DNA of 37,855 bases from Eubacterium sp. (GTDB lineage: Bacteria; Bacillota; Clostridia; Lachnospirales; Lachnospiraceae), in assembly GCA_017614395.1 (NCBI GenBank), contig JAGABX010000025.1, positions 1 to 37,855 of the forward strand, in the 5' to 3' direction. Below the pieces are notes generated by a model, which saw nothing but the letters and a program-made list of their open reading frames with translations, was not told where the DNA came from and ran no database searches. Every line of letters begins with the position of its first letter. Position 1 is the stretch's first letter. Made by a program: the position numbers and the translations under genes. Of the stretch, positions 1 to 10,312 are shown one piece after another.

Positions 1-2257
<2,257 letters not shown>

Positions 2258-2272
2258 AGAATACCTCCTATA

Positions 2273-3781
2273 TTACCGTAAAAAGTCCTTTTTGTAATCC
2301 TCGATCGCAGCGATCAGCTTTTTCTCCGTATCATCGGAAATTACCTTCTCGTCACGGATTGCGGCCGGAATATCCGGATGCTTGGAATCGAGATAATCAA
2401 ATAATCCTTTTTCAAACTCCAATACGTCCTCAACCGGAATATCTATGAGGTACTGTTTTGTTGCAGCGTAAATAATGATAACCTGATACCATACCGGCAA
2501 CGGTGAATACTGATCCTGTTTCAGGATCTCACGGATGCGCTCACCCTGATCCAACTGACGTTTGGTGTCGGCATCGAGGTCGGAGCCAAACTGTGAAAAA
2601 GCAGCCAGCTCGCGGTACTGTGCCAACTCGATACGTATCGGACCGGCAATGTTTTTCATCGCCTTGATCTGTGCGGAACCACCTACACGGGATACCGAAA
2701 GTCCGGGGTTAACGGCCGGACGGAAACCGGAATTGAACATCTCCGTTTCCAGATATATCTGACCATCCGTGATGGAAATTACGTTCGTCGGAATGTATGC
2801 CGACACATCACCCGCCTGCGTCTCTATGATCGGCAGAGCCGTCAGGGAACCGCCGCCGAGTTTATCTGAAAGCTTTGACGCACGCTCGAGCAGACGTGAG
2901 TGCAGATAGAAGACATCACCCGGATATGCCTCACGTCCCGGCGGACGGCGAAGCAGCAATGACAGGGTACGATATGCCGTTGCATGCTTACTGAGGTCAT
3001 CGTAAATGATGAGGACATCCTTGCCTGCCTCCATCCATTCCTCACCGATGGCGCAGCCTGCATACGGTGCGATATACTGCAACGGCGCTAACTCGGATGC
3101 CGTTGCGGCAACCACGGTGGTGTAATCCATGGCACCGTATTCCTCAAGTGTTTTTACCAGGTTCGCAACTGTCGAGGCTTTCTGCCCGATCGCTACATAA
3201 ATGCAGAGTACATCCTGGTCCTTCTGGTTTATGATCGTATCAATGGCAATAGCCGTCTTTCCTGTCTGACGGTCGCCGATGATCAACTCACGCTGTCCGC
3301 GTCCGATCGGTACCATCGAATCGATAGCCTTGATACCGGTCTGCAGAGGAGTGTCCACTGATTTACGATCGATAACTCCATGCGCCACACGCTCGATAGG
3401 ACGGATCTTGTCAGTCTTGATCGGTCCTTTACCGTCGATGGGCTGACCGATAGCATTTATTACACGGCCTTTCATCGCATCACCGACAGGAACCGTCATA
3501 ACTCGTCCTGTAGTTTTAACGATATCACCCTCGGCAATCCCGGACGCATTTCCGAGAAGCACCGCTCCGACGTTGTCCTCCTCGAGGTTCAGCACCATTC
3601 CGTAAACCTCACCGGGGAACTCCAACAGTTCTCCCTGCATTGCCTTTTCCAGACCATGGATACGGGCAATACCATCTGCAACCTGAATAACGGTTCCGAC
3701 GTTGGCTACCTCGAACTCCGTACTATATTTTTTGATCTCTTCCTTGATCACTGAACTGATCTCTTCAGGCTTTAAATTCAT
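2273..3781 (-). CDS. atpA: ATP synthase F1 subunit alpha
   Basis: Non-catalytic nucleotide-binding subunit of the F1 hexamer. At 502 residues it has the usual length. The P-loop GDRQTGKTA lies near residues 169-177. Other family signatures are [16 protein letters not shown] and the [17 protein letters not shown] region, which carries the arginine that reaches into the beta site. The N-terminus ([16 protein letters not shown]) is the amphipathic segment that docks onto the delta subunit. It starts 20 bases after atpH with the ribosome site GAAGG. Identification is certain. Confidence 0.98.
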   Translation of the reverse strand: MNLKPEEISSVIKEEIKKYSTEFEVANVGTVIQVADGIARIHGLEKAMQGELLEFPGEVYGMVLNLEEDNVGAVLLGNASGIAEGDIVKTTGRVMTVPVGDAMKGRVINAIGQPIDGKGPIKTDKIRPIERVAHGVIDRKSVDTPLQTGIKAIDSMVPIGRGQRELIIGDRQTGKTAIAIDTIINQKDQDVLCIYVAIGQKASTVANLVKTLEEYGAMDYTTVVAATASELAPLQYIAPYAGCAIGEEWMEAGKDVLIIYDDLSKHATAYRTLSLLLRRPPGREAYPGDVFYLHSRLLERASKLSDKLGGGSLTALPIIETQAGDVSAYIPTNVISITDGQIYLETEMFNSGFRPAVNPGLSVSRVGGSAQIKAMKNIAGPIRIELAQYRELAAFSQFGSDLDADTKRQLDQGERIREILKQDQYSPLPVWYQVIIIYAATKQYLIDIPVEDVLEFEKGLFDYLDSKHPDIPAAIRDEKVISDDTEKKLIAAIEDYKKDFLR

Positions 3782-3801
3782 ATCGTCTATACACCTTCTT
3801 T

Positions 3802-4347
3802 CTACAGCCGGACGGTTCCTAACTGTCTCGACATTGCATCCAGTTTCGACCGGATGCTGTTATCCAGCACCTGATCTCCAATGCGGATTACCATGCCGCC
3901 AAGTAATGACTCATCCACTATATAATTCATCTCCAGTGATGCGAAATCTGTCACTTCGAGAACACGCGCCTCTACCTTTTTCCTGTCGCTATCGGAAAGA
4001 GCCAACGGCGTCCGCACCTCAACAATGCCGATCCGTTCGCGTTCCTTTGCGCGCTCATCAAAATGAAGCAGTACTTTTTCCAACTCGCCGATGCGGTTTT
4101 TACGCACCAATACATCCAAAAGCCCCATCACATCCTGAGAAAAAGAAGCTCCGAACAGTTCTTTCAGCAGCGCCTGCTTTTTCTCCATAGTCATATCGGG
4201 GTGACGTAGTGTCGGTAAAAAGTCAGGGTTGTCCTCTAACGCCCGCAATAAGGCACGAACCTCATCCCATATCGGTTTCAGTCGGTCCTCCTCGACTGCG
4301 AGCTCGAATAACGCGTCACCGTATACCTTTGATACTAGCTTTGCCAT
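3802..4347 (-). CDS. atpH: ATP synthase F1 subunit delta
   Basis: Peripheral-stalk subunit joining the b dimer to the top of F1. The 181 residues match the delta/OSCP family: an N-terminal helical domain starting [15 protein letters not shown] and a C-terminal domain ending [20 protein letters not shown], the family signature. The ATG lies inside the end of atpF, a 13-base overlap in the sequence ATGGCAAAGCTAG, which suggests translational coupling. Confidence 0.96.
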   Translation of the reverse strand: MAKLVSKVYGDALFELAVEEDRLKPIWDEVRALLRALEDNPDFLPTLRHPDMTMEKKQALLKELFGASFSQDVMGLLDVLVRKNRIGELEKVLLHFDERAKERERIGIVEVRTPLALSDSDRKKVEARVLEVTDFASLEMNYIVDESLLGGMVIRIGDQVLDNSIRSKLDAMSRQLGTVRL

Positions 4348-4853
4348 GTCGCATCACCCATTTCCTTCAGCGTCTCCTCCACGAGCTCCGCCTGACGTTT
4401 TTCATCAATGGAATTCTCCACGAATTTTCCTGCCATTTGCGTTGCTACCTGGACGATCTCCTGTTTGATCTCATCCCTTACCTTGTCTTTTTCAAGCGCA
4501 GCCTCTTTCTCGGCGCGCGTGATGATGCGGTGTGCCTCATCGTCCGCTTCCGAAATAATCTCGGATTCACGGGCTTTCGCGCGTTTACGAGCCTCGGCTA
4601 ACATCTCTTCAGACTGCTCGTCCACCTTGGCTAATTTCTGATCGTATTCCTCTTTCATTGCCATGGCGGATTCCTTTGCCTCTGCCGCCTCATCTAACTG
4701 ATCCTTGATGAGAGCCTTTCTCTTCTCGATCAGTTTCCTCGCCGGATTGAACAAAAGATAGGAGAGAAGGATAAACAGGATCAGCATCGCTATCAGCGTG
4801 ATGCAGGTATCAAATAATGTCTGGGCGTCTAACCCAAATATTCTGGGATCCAA
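4335..4853 (-). CDS. atpF: ATP synthase Fo subunit b
   Basis: Membrane-anchored stator stalk. One N-terminal membrane helix (about residues 13-33) is followed by a long charged coiled-coil helix with the usual Ala/Glu/Lys heptads (ARKLIEKRKALIKDQLDEAA region), 172 residues in all. The start is a TTG at 4853: AAGGAGGG stands 6 bases upstream, and the first in-frame ATG (AMAMKEEYDQ) lies well inside the coiled coil. The end overlaps atpH by 13 bases. The 180-base gap to atpE upstream is unusually large for this operon and is described separately. Confidence 0.95.
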   Translation of the reverse strand: MDPRIFGLDAQTLFDTCITLIAMLILFILLSYLLFNPARKLIEKRKALIKDQLDEAAEAKESAMAMKEEYDQKLAKVDEQSEEMLAEARKRAKARESEIISEADDEAHRIITRAEKEAALEKDKVRDEIKQEIVQVATQMAGKFVENSIDEKRQAELVEETLKEMGDATWQS

Positions 4854-4889
4854 GGGTATCCCTCCTTTCGTTGGTTATTGGGTTTCTCA

Positions 4890-5016
4890 TTTTTACCGAA
4901 TATAAATTTCATGATATGATTTTTCATAGATATATTAAAAACTCAGCAGAATTGTTTTCTGACATGGTTTCATGAAAAAGTTTAACACCTGTTAGACCTA
5001 TATACATCGGTAAAAA
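4890..5016 (-). repeat. Long-range inverted repeat in the atpE-atpF gap
   Basis: The 180 bases between atpE and atpF hold no gene. A perfect 10-base inverted repeat, TTTTTACCGA at 4890-4899 and TCGGTAAAAA at 5007-5016, brackets 107 AT-rich bases. In mRNA it could close a large loop containing small palindromes such as TTTCATGAAA. It may be a processing or stability element that lets c-subunit mRNA accumulate separately. That role is inference; the repeat itself is directly visible. Confidence 0.5.
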
Positions 5017-5033
5017 CATTCCATCCGGAGAGA

Positions 5034-5288
5034 TTATGGCAACAACGGATTCGCAAATAACAGGATCATCGCTACGGCCAAACCGTAAAGACCTGTCGTC
5101 TCGGCAACGGCCTGCCCCAAAAGCATTGTAGACATTACTTCGCCACGTGCCCCCGGATTACGTCCTACTGCAGATGCACCGTAACCGGCTGCGATACCCT
5201 GTCCAACACCGGGTCCGATACCGGCGATAACCGCCAAACCTGCTCCAATTGCGGATGCTGCTCTGATAATTGCTTCTGCCATTTCCAT
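5034..5288 (-). CDS. atpE: ATP synthase Fo subunit c, sodium-type motif
   Basis: Proteolipid that forms the rotor ring, 84 residues in two membrane helices joined by the polar loop [10 protein letters not shown]. The ion site reads P26-GVG-Q30 in helix 1 and V61-A-E63-T64-T65 in helix 2. This matches, residue for residue with an offset of two, the sodium site of Ilyobacter tartaricus (Q32, V63, E65, S66, T67), with Thr for Ser66 as in other sodium-type rings. A sodium-translocating ATP synthase is therefore predicted. The 180-base gap downstream sets the gene apart from atpF. Confidence 0.96.
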   Translation of the reverse strand: MEMAEAIIRAASAIGAGLAVIAGIGPGVGQGIAAGYGASAVGRNPGARGEVMSTMLLGQAVAETTGLYGLAVAMILLFANPLLP

Positions 5289-5335
5289 GATAGTTACCTC
5301 TCTTTCTGCCGCTATATGCGGACTTATTTTTTTGA

Positions 5336-6097
5336 TTATTGTTTAGCTAATTTAGCAATTCGCTTCTCTTCCTTCGCTAACGCCTTCGGCGAGGCGTTTT
5401 CAACATCAGCCGCATTGGTAATAAATACCATTGTCAGCATCGCGAACACATAGGCCTGCAGGGCACCTGCGAACACGTCAAGATATGCGTGCAGCGCAGC
5501 CGGCCATGCGATCAATACGAGTTTCGGCAACAGTCCGTAGATCAATGTCATCATCATCGTTCCGGACAAAATGTTGGCAAAGAGACGGAGTGACAACGAA
5601 ATCGGTGTTGCGAACTCACTGATGATGTTAACAGGCAGGAATAAAAAGATAGGCTCAAACAATCCCTTTATCTTGCCCATTCTCTGCCATTTGAAGCCCT
5701 GATACTGGATCATGATAAATGTGATCAGCGCTAACGGAAGTGTCACACCGTAATCAGCGGTCGGCGGCCTCAGTCCGAACAATCCGGAAAGATTGCACAC
5801 TATGATCAGTGTAAACACGGCTCCGATATAGTTTTTGAATCGGGGCGCCAGTGTCTTGCCCATATTGCTGAATACCAAATTGTCCACGGTCTCAACCAGC
5901 AGCTCAATGATATTCAGAAATCCCGTCGGTGCTTTGGTGGGGTCCGCCTTTTTGATAGTGCGATTTGCTACTATGGCAAATATAATCAGCACTAACAGAA
6001 CAATCGCGAGACAAACATGTGTCGTCGTGATGTAAACGGTTGCTCCGCCGATTTGGATCTCTTTATATCCGTGGACATAAAAATCGACGTTTTCCAT
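5336..6097 (-). CDS. atpB: ATP synthase Fo subunit a
   Basis: Stator membrane subunit forming the two ion half-channels against the c-ring. The 253 residues carry five or six membrane helices. The essential arginine is R171 in [13 protein letters not shown], and the last helices read [16 protein letters not shown]. The C-terminal tail is basic and cytoplasmic. It starts 5 bases after the atpI-like gene and precedes atpE by 47 bases. Clear family member. Confidence 0.96.
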   Translation of the reverse strand: MENVDFYVHGYKEIQIGGATVYITTTHVCLAIVLLVLIIFAIVANRTIKKADPTKAPTGFLNIIELLVETVDNLVFSNMGKTLAPRFKNYIGAVFTLIIVCNLSGLFGLRPPTADYGVTLPLALITFIMIQYQGFKWQRMGKIKGLFEPIFLFLPVNIISEFATPISLSLRLFANILSGTMMMTLIYGLLPKLVLIAWPAALHAYLDVFAGALQAYVFAMLTMVFITNAADVENASPKALAKEEKRIAKLAKQ

Positions 6098-6102
6098 TTT
6101 GT

Positions 6103-6708
6103 CTAATCACTCCTTTCCTCCAACTCCTGCATCTCCTTTTTTGAGAGCAGTCTGCCGTGTGTTTTTAACTGTTCCCGATCCTCCTCAGTCATCTCACCGG
6201 TTCGTTCCTTATCGAAAAAGACCGGCACCATCAATGCTCCTATCTTCCTGCCGAACAAGCCAATCAGTACAGTGATAGGATTTATTATCTCCGGGATAAA
6301 ACAGCATCCCGCAACCGCAGCAATCTCAATAAATAATCGAAGCATCGCGTTCATTTTGCTGTGCATGGGTGCCTTGGCCTCACCGAGATCCAACTCAACA
6401 TCTATGCAATGAAACAGATGAAACATAAGTCCTGTCGCAATCCCGCTGCCAACCAGTTCTCCGAGCAGATACGCTGTTTTGTATTCAACAAACCATACAC
6501 CCGTCACGCATACTATAACCGACAGTATCCATATGCCGATGATCACGCGATACAGGGTTTTTTTCGCAATTTGACGGTCTGGGAATCTTTTTATCTCAGC
6601 GCTGTTATTTACTGAATTCTGTTGATCAGAATTATCTGTCTGAACCGTGTCGCTGTTTATCCCTTGCTCTCCGGCTACACTGTTTATTCCATCATCATGA
6701 GACTCCAT
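6103..6708 (-). CDS. atpI: ATP synthase subunit I-like membrane protein
   Basis: Probable assembly factor for the c-ring, placed directly before atpB as atpI usually is. The 201 residues begin with a soluble, Asn/Ser/Asp-rich stretch of about 45 residues. Four membrane segments follow (LYRVIIGIWILSVIVCVTGV; TAYLLGELVGSGIATGLMF; FIEIAAVAGCCFI; PITVLIGLFGRKIGALMV), then a charged tail (MTEEDREQLKTHGRLLSKKE). The acidic head makes it longer than typical AtpI of about 130 residues. Assignment rests on topology and position more than on strict motifs. The ribosome site GAGGAG precedes the ATG. Confidence 0.75.
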   Translation of the reverse strand: MESHDDGINSVAGEQGINSDTVQTDNSDQQNSVNNSAEIKRFPDRQIAKKTLYRVIIGIWILSVIVCVTGVWFVEYKTAYLLGELVGSGIATGLMFHLFHCIDVELDLGEAKAPMHSKMNAMLRLFIEIAAVAGCCFIPEIINPITVLIGLFGRKIGALMVPVFFDKERTGEMTEEDREQLKTHGRLLSKKEMQELEERSD

Positions 6709-6797
6709 CAGTGGCTCCTCATCATTCTATTTATCTGTTTTATATAGATACACCAATCGCATCGTTGACTAATCGCCTCCGGCATTAGACACAAAAA

Positions 6798-7118
6798 TCA
6801 TCGATTACGTATACCATCTTCTGATTCATCAACATCATTGGCCATATTGATATCGTTCAATGACTGTTCTGATTTTTCACCCGGATGATAGTGCCCGGTC
6901 AGAACCAACATGCTGCGAATTGATGCTAAAAAGCCAATTACCATAAATATTAAAATTATAAATTTAGTACCGAATAGTTTATCTAAATAATAACCAATCC
7001 CCATGCTCATGGCCATGCAAACCAATATTGCCAAACCTATCTGCAATATCATTGCCAGAGCCGTCATGACTTCCCTTTTATTTTTTTCCTTGTCATGTTT
7101 TCGCAATCCCGCCTCCAT
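6798..7118 (-). CDS. atpZ: AtpZ/AtpI-family small membrane protein
   Basis: First gene of the ATP synthase cluster. It has 106 residues, a short basic head (LRKHDKEKNKREV) and two membrane helices, with the family pattern GIGYYLDKLFGTK between them. This is the ATPase_gene1/AtpZ family, which in Bacillus acts with AtpI in c-ring assembly and divalent-cation uptake. The tail is acidic. The ribosome site GGAGG overlaps the start region. The palindromic repeat at 7157-7233 lies 38 bases upstream of the ATG. Confidence 0.85.
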   Translation of the reverse strand: MEAGLRKHDKEKNKREVMTALAMILQIGLAILVCMAMSMGIGYYLDKLFGTKFIILIFMVIGFLASIRSMLVLTGHYHPGEKSEQSLNDINMANDVDESEDGIRNR

Positions 7119-7156
7119 AAACCAGCGAATCAGTAATAAGTTTCACTATAGTACTC

Positions 7157-7233
7157 GCGCGAGCAGCGTGAGTTTGCTCACAGCGAAGAGCGAAGCGATG
7201 AGTCGTGAGCAAAGCTCACATCAGCGCTCGCGC
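7157..7233 (-). repeat. Palindromic intergenic repeat, copy 1
   Basis: A 77-base element between proC and atpZ, starting 9 bases after the proC stop codon. An outer 8-base stem pairs GCGCGAGC (7157-7164) with GCTCGCGC (7226-7233). An inner stem pairs GTGAG+TTTGCTCAC (7168-7181) with GTGAGCAAA+CTCAC (7205-7219), with one bulged G. The apical loop has 23 bases. It is 75/77 identical to copy 3. It has no T-run, so it is not a simple terminator. It resembles REP-type elements in size and position. Confidence 0.85.
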
Positions 7234-7242
7234 TACATTATT

Positions 7243-8043
7243 TCACTTCGCTGACATTTCATGCGCCTTGCGAACACATGCCATCTGCCCCTCGATAACG
7301 GCAGATCGAAAGCCCTTTTCCTCAAGTACTCGTACAGCCTCGATAGTCGTGCCTCCGGGCGAGCATACCATGTCCTTGAGTTCTCCGGGATGTTTACCGG
7401 TCTCGAGAACCATCTTCGCTGAACCGTAAACACTCTGCGCTGCCATTCTATAGGCATCTGCGCGTGGCATTCCATCCGCAACAGCAGCATCGGCCATTGC
7501 CTCTATCAGCATAAAAATATATGCCGGTGATGAACCGCTGACACCGATCACGGTATCGATCATGGACTCCGGAACAACCGAAACAATTCCGAAGCTCTCA
7601 AATATTTCTATGGCTTTTTTCTTCTCTTCTTCCGTTACGGTTTCGAAAAAGCACATGCCGGTTGCACCTGCGCCAACCAGAGCCGGTGTGTTCGGCATGG
7701 TGCGAACCAAATGAATCGCGCGACCGAACAATTCTATGATCGCATCTAACGTCATGCCGGCCGCAATGGAAATCACCAGTGTATCGTCATCAACCACATC
7801 TGTGATCTGCGGAATTACTTCATCAAACTGGTACGGTTTGATACTGATCAACAGAATGTCCGCCCGCTCAGCCACAACGGCATTGTCAGTTGTTGTTTGT
7901 ACGCCATACTTTTTATGTATCTCGTCAAGAGCGCTCTCATCCAAATGCGACACGATCACATCAGACGGCTCATATAATCCCTTTTTTAATATCCCCGACA
8001 GCATGGCTCCTCCCATGTTGCCGCAACCGATAATTCCTAGCAT
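7243..8043 (-). CDS. proC: Pyrroline-5-carboxylate reductase
   Basis: Last step of proline synthesis: NAD(P)H reduces 1-pyrroline-5-carboxylate to L-proline in the cytoplasm. The 266 residues begin with the Rossmann motif GIIGCGNMGGAM (residues 3-14). The dimer-forming C-terminal part carries VIGVSGSSPAYIFMLIEAM and the motif LKDMVCSPGGTTIEAVRVLE, the ProC signature. GAGGGG stands 7 bases before the ATG. It is flanked by copies 1 and 2 of the palindromic repeat. Confidence 0.97.
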   Translation of the reverse strand: MLGIIGCGNMGGAMLSGILKKGLYEPSDVIVSHLDESALDEIHKKYGVQTTTDNAVVAERADILLISIKPYQFDEVIPQITDVVDDDTLVISIAAGMTLDAIIELFGRAIHLVRTMPNTPALVGAGATGMCFFETVTEEEKKKAIEIFESFGIVSVVPESMIDTVIGVSGSSPAYIFMLIEAMADAAVADGMPRADAYRMAAQSVYGSAKMVLETGKHPGELKDMVCSPGGTTIEAVRVLEEKGFRSAVIEGQMACVRKAHEMSAK

Positions 8044-8080
8044 ATTTACCCCTCAATATAGTAAATTCATCAATGTCCCC

Positions 8081-8150
8081 GCGCGAGTGGCGCGAGTTTT
8101 CTCACAGCGAGCTTGCGAGTCGTGAGAAAAGCTCAAAACCGCGCTCGCGC
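8081..8150 (-). repeat. Palindromic intergenic repeat, copy 2
   Basis: A shorter, diverged copy (70 bases) between rpiB and proC, 8 bases after the rpiB stop. The outer GCGCGAG/CTCGCGC stem is kept. The inner stem is TTTTCTCAC (8097-8105) with GTGAGAAAA (8122-8130). Compared with copy 1, the G:C pair 7176:7210 has become T:A at 8100:8127, a compensated change showing that the paired structure is kept. The loop is shortened to 16 bases. Confidence 0.8.
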
Positions 8151-8158
8151 TAAGGAAG

Positions 8159-8584
8159 TTACTCTATCATATCGATCCTGCGCTGATGCTTTTCCTCTCC
8201 CGAGAACGGAGTATCCAGGAAAGTATCAACAATCTTCAACGCATGTCCCTCACCGATGGAACGCGCTCCCATGGCAAGAATATTTGCATCATTATGAAGC
8301 CTGGTAGCCTCTGCGGAAAAACAGTCCCCGCACAATGCCGCGCGAATTCCCTTAACCTTGTTGGCGGTGATGGAAATCCCGATTCCGGTTCCGCAGATCA
8401 GTATCCCCCGATCATACTCGCCTCTTGCCACTGCCTCGGCAACCTTTTTCCCATACACGGGATAATCCACGGACTCCGGCGAGTCACACCCAAAATCCTC
8501 GAACTCATCGCCCCGTTCCTTTAAATGCTCAATCACAGCTAATTTTAACGCGTATCCCGCGTGATCACTACCTACCGCTATCAT
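8159..8584 (-). CDS. rpiB: Ribose-5-phosphate isomerase B
   Basis: Interconverts ribose 5-phosphate and ribulose 5-phosphate in the pentose phosphate pathway. Its 141 residues are typical. The N-terminus IAVGSDHAGYALK holds D7 and H8. The catalytic cysteine is C64 in GILICGTGIGISI, and the histidine acting on the ring form is probably H97 in RLHNDANILAMGAR. LacA/RpiB family proteins can also act on allose or galactose phosphates, but there are no sugar-catabolic neighbours. It lies between copies 2 and 3 of the palindromic repeat. Confidence 0.95.
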   Translation of the reverse strand: MIAVGSDHAGYALKLAVIEHLKERGDEFEDFGCDSPESVDYPVYGKKVAEAVARGEYDRGILICGTGIGISITANKVKGIRAALCGDCFSAEATRLHNDANILAMGARSIGEGHALKIVDTFLDTPFSGEEKHQRRIDMIE

Positions 8585-8638
8585 TTACTCTTCCTCCCGC
8601 TGATCTCACTATATAACCCTGTTTTTTCCAGTGTTCTC

Positions 8639-8715
8639 GCGCGAGCGGCGTGAGTTTGCTCACAGCGAAGAGCGCAGCGATGAGTCGTGAGCAAAGCTCA
8701 CATCAGCGCTCGCGC
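8639..8715 (-). repeat. Palindromic intergenic repeat, copy 3
   Basis: A 77-base copy between the Sua5-type gene and rpiB, 6 bases after the former's stop. It differs from copy 1 at two positions only: a G for A next to the outer stem, and a C for A in the loop. All three copies have the same orientation, and on the minus strand each begins TAGCGCGAGCGC just after a stop codon. Confidence 0.85.
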
Positions 8716-8721
8716 TAAGTC

Positions 8722-10215
8722 CTACTGCCATCCTAATCGTTTCTTCATCTTATACAGGAGATCCTTCAACTCGAGGTAAAGTCCCTCATACGCCGCAGCA
8801 TCCCCGCCGTATGGATCAGTGACATCATCCTCCAGACCGACAAACTCCCTGAGAGTGTAAACATGCTCCGTGATCCCAAACTCCTCTAGCACCTTGACTT
8901 TTTCCGTAAACGACATCGTGATCACCAGAGTGTTCTCGTCGAGATCCTCCGACATCAGCAGCCGTGATGACAGCTCCTCACATGGCACGCCATGCGCAAA
9001 CAGAACGTCCATTACTTTTTGATTGATCGGTTCGGAAAAAAGCACAACCAGGCCTCGTGAACAAATATCAACACTTTTATCCATCACGATGCTCTTCATG
9101 ATCCACTCGGCCATGGGCGACATCGTGACATTCTCCTTGCAGACGAATATCAGCCGATGGTAATCCGCAAGATCCACAATCTGCCCGCCCGCCGCCTTCA
9201 TGAGACGGTTCATCAGGGCATCTTCCTGATCTATTCCGAAAAAAGTCTCTGCATATATGTGTTTCACCCCGCGATGATCAAACTCGCGAAGCGAATGATA
9301 TAATTCATGTCCGAGAGTGTTCTCCCTGGTCGAACCGATTGAGAGAACCACTCCGTAATCATACAGTCCCGCGCGTTCATCTGTCGTCAGCACCCCGACC
9401 ATATCAGATGGGAACTGCCTTGCCAGTTCATCTATCTTGCGCGGAACCTCCTCCTCGTCACCGCGCACAACAGTCAGCTCTGCCTCCGGTGCATAGTGGC
9501 GATATTTCATTCCGGGAGCCCTGGGCGCCGTATCACCGGTGACCATGGAAGCCTCCTGGATTATCTCATCATCCGAAACACCAATGACCTCCCCGATCAT
9601 TTCCTTCGTTATGAATCCGGGACGCAGAATAACCGGTCTCGCACCCGTCACGTCAACGATAGTGGATTCATATCCGATACCGACCACGCCACCGTCGATA
9701 ATCATATCTACACGACCGTCAAGATCCTCAATTACATGTGAAACCATCGTAGGACTGGGACGTCCCGAACGATTGGCGCTGGGCGCCGCTATCGGCATTC
9801 CTGCAGCACGGATCAAATCTCTCGCGCCAGTATGAGCAGGCATCCTGATCGCCACGGTCTCCAATCCTCCGGTCACAGCCTTCGGAATCTGTTTCGCCTT
9901 GCGAAAGATCAACGTCAGCGGTCCCGGCCAAAATGTATCCATCAACTTCTCCGCGAGGGGAGGAATTTCCTTTACAAGCTTCTGTACGCTGTCACGATCC
10001 GCAACATGCAGTATCAGCGGGTTGTCACCCGGACGGTCCTTGGCTTTATAGACCTTTTTCGCCGCCTTCTCACTCCGCCCGTTGCACCCTAATCCGTAGA
10101 CAGTTTCCGTGGGAAATACAACCAGGCCACCGTTTTTCAGGATTTTAACCGCCTGATCCAGATCGTCCGGCTTGTATCCGTCCGTTGAGTCCCATGAAAT
10201 GATCTGTGTCTGCAT
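8722..10215 (-). CDS. Sua5/TsaC-type protein fused to degenerate phosphatase
   Basis: The N-terminal two-thirds (about residues 1-340) is a Sua5/YrdC/YwlC protein, which makes threonylcarbamoyl-AMP from threonine, bicarbonate and ATP for the t6A37 modification of tRNA. Signatures are GGLVVFPTETVYGLG, KAKDRPGDNPL, FWPGPLT and PSANRSGRPSPT, and the Sua5 linker KYRHYAPEAEL. The last 145 residues resemble a low-molecular-weight tyrosine phosphatase (LIFVCKENVTMSPMAEWI; DPYGG near the end). The C-x5-R-S loop has Met365 where the catalytic Arg should be, while Cys359 and Asp467 remain. I chose the ATG at 10215 over the TTG at 10221 because AGGAG lies 6 bases before the ATG and directly abuts the TTG. 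Confidence 0.9.
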   Translation of the reverse strand: MQTQIISWDSTDGYKPDDLDQAVKILKNGGLVVFPTETVYGLGCNGRSEKAAKKVYKAKDRPGDNPLILHVADRDSVQKLVKEIPPLAEKLMDTFWPGPLTLIFRKAKQIPKAVTGGLETVAIRMPAHTGARDLIRAAGMPIAAPSANRSGRPSPTMVSHVIEDLDGRVDMIIDGGVVGIGYESTIVDVTGARPVILRPGFITKEMIGEVIGVSDDEIIQEASMVTGDTAPRAPGMKYRHYAPEAELTVVRGDEEEVPRKIDELARQFPSDMVGVLTTDERAGLYDYGVVLSIGSTRENTLGHELYHSLREFDHRGVKHIYAETFFGIDQEDALMNRLMKAAGGQIVDLADYHRLIFVCKENVTMSPMAEWIMKSIVMDKSVDICSRGLVVLFSEPINQKVMDVLFAHGVPCEELSSRLLMSEDLDENTLVITMSFTEKVKVLEEFGITEHVYTLREFVGLEDDVTDPYGGDAAAYEGLYLELKDLLYKMKKRLGWQ

Positions 10216-10226
10216 GCGCAACTCCT

Positions 10227-10255
10227 ATTGTAACACAAAAAATCAGATTTAACAA
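10227..10255 (-). promoter_or_regulatory. Promoter of the Sua5-type gene
   Basis: On the minus strand TTGTTA (10250-10255), a 17-base spacer and TACAAT (10227-10232) make a good vegetative promoter. The -10 box runs straight into the ribosome site AGGAG, so the predicted transcript would start in or just after that site and have almost no leader. rpiB, proC and the atp genes follow in the same direction and may be read partly from here. Confidence 0.6.
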
Positions 10256-10312
10256 TACAAATTTTTTTAATAATTCACAGTATCCATAAAAAGCAGCCGA
10301 TTTATTTCAATT

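Noticed and set aside
7157..8715. Three repeats considered as a CRISPR array
   Set aside because: Units are about 70-77 bases, palindromic, and separated by whole genes; no spacers or cas genes are present.
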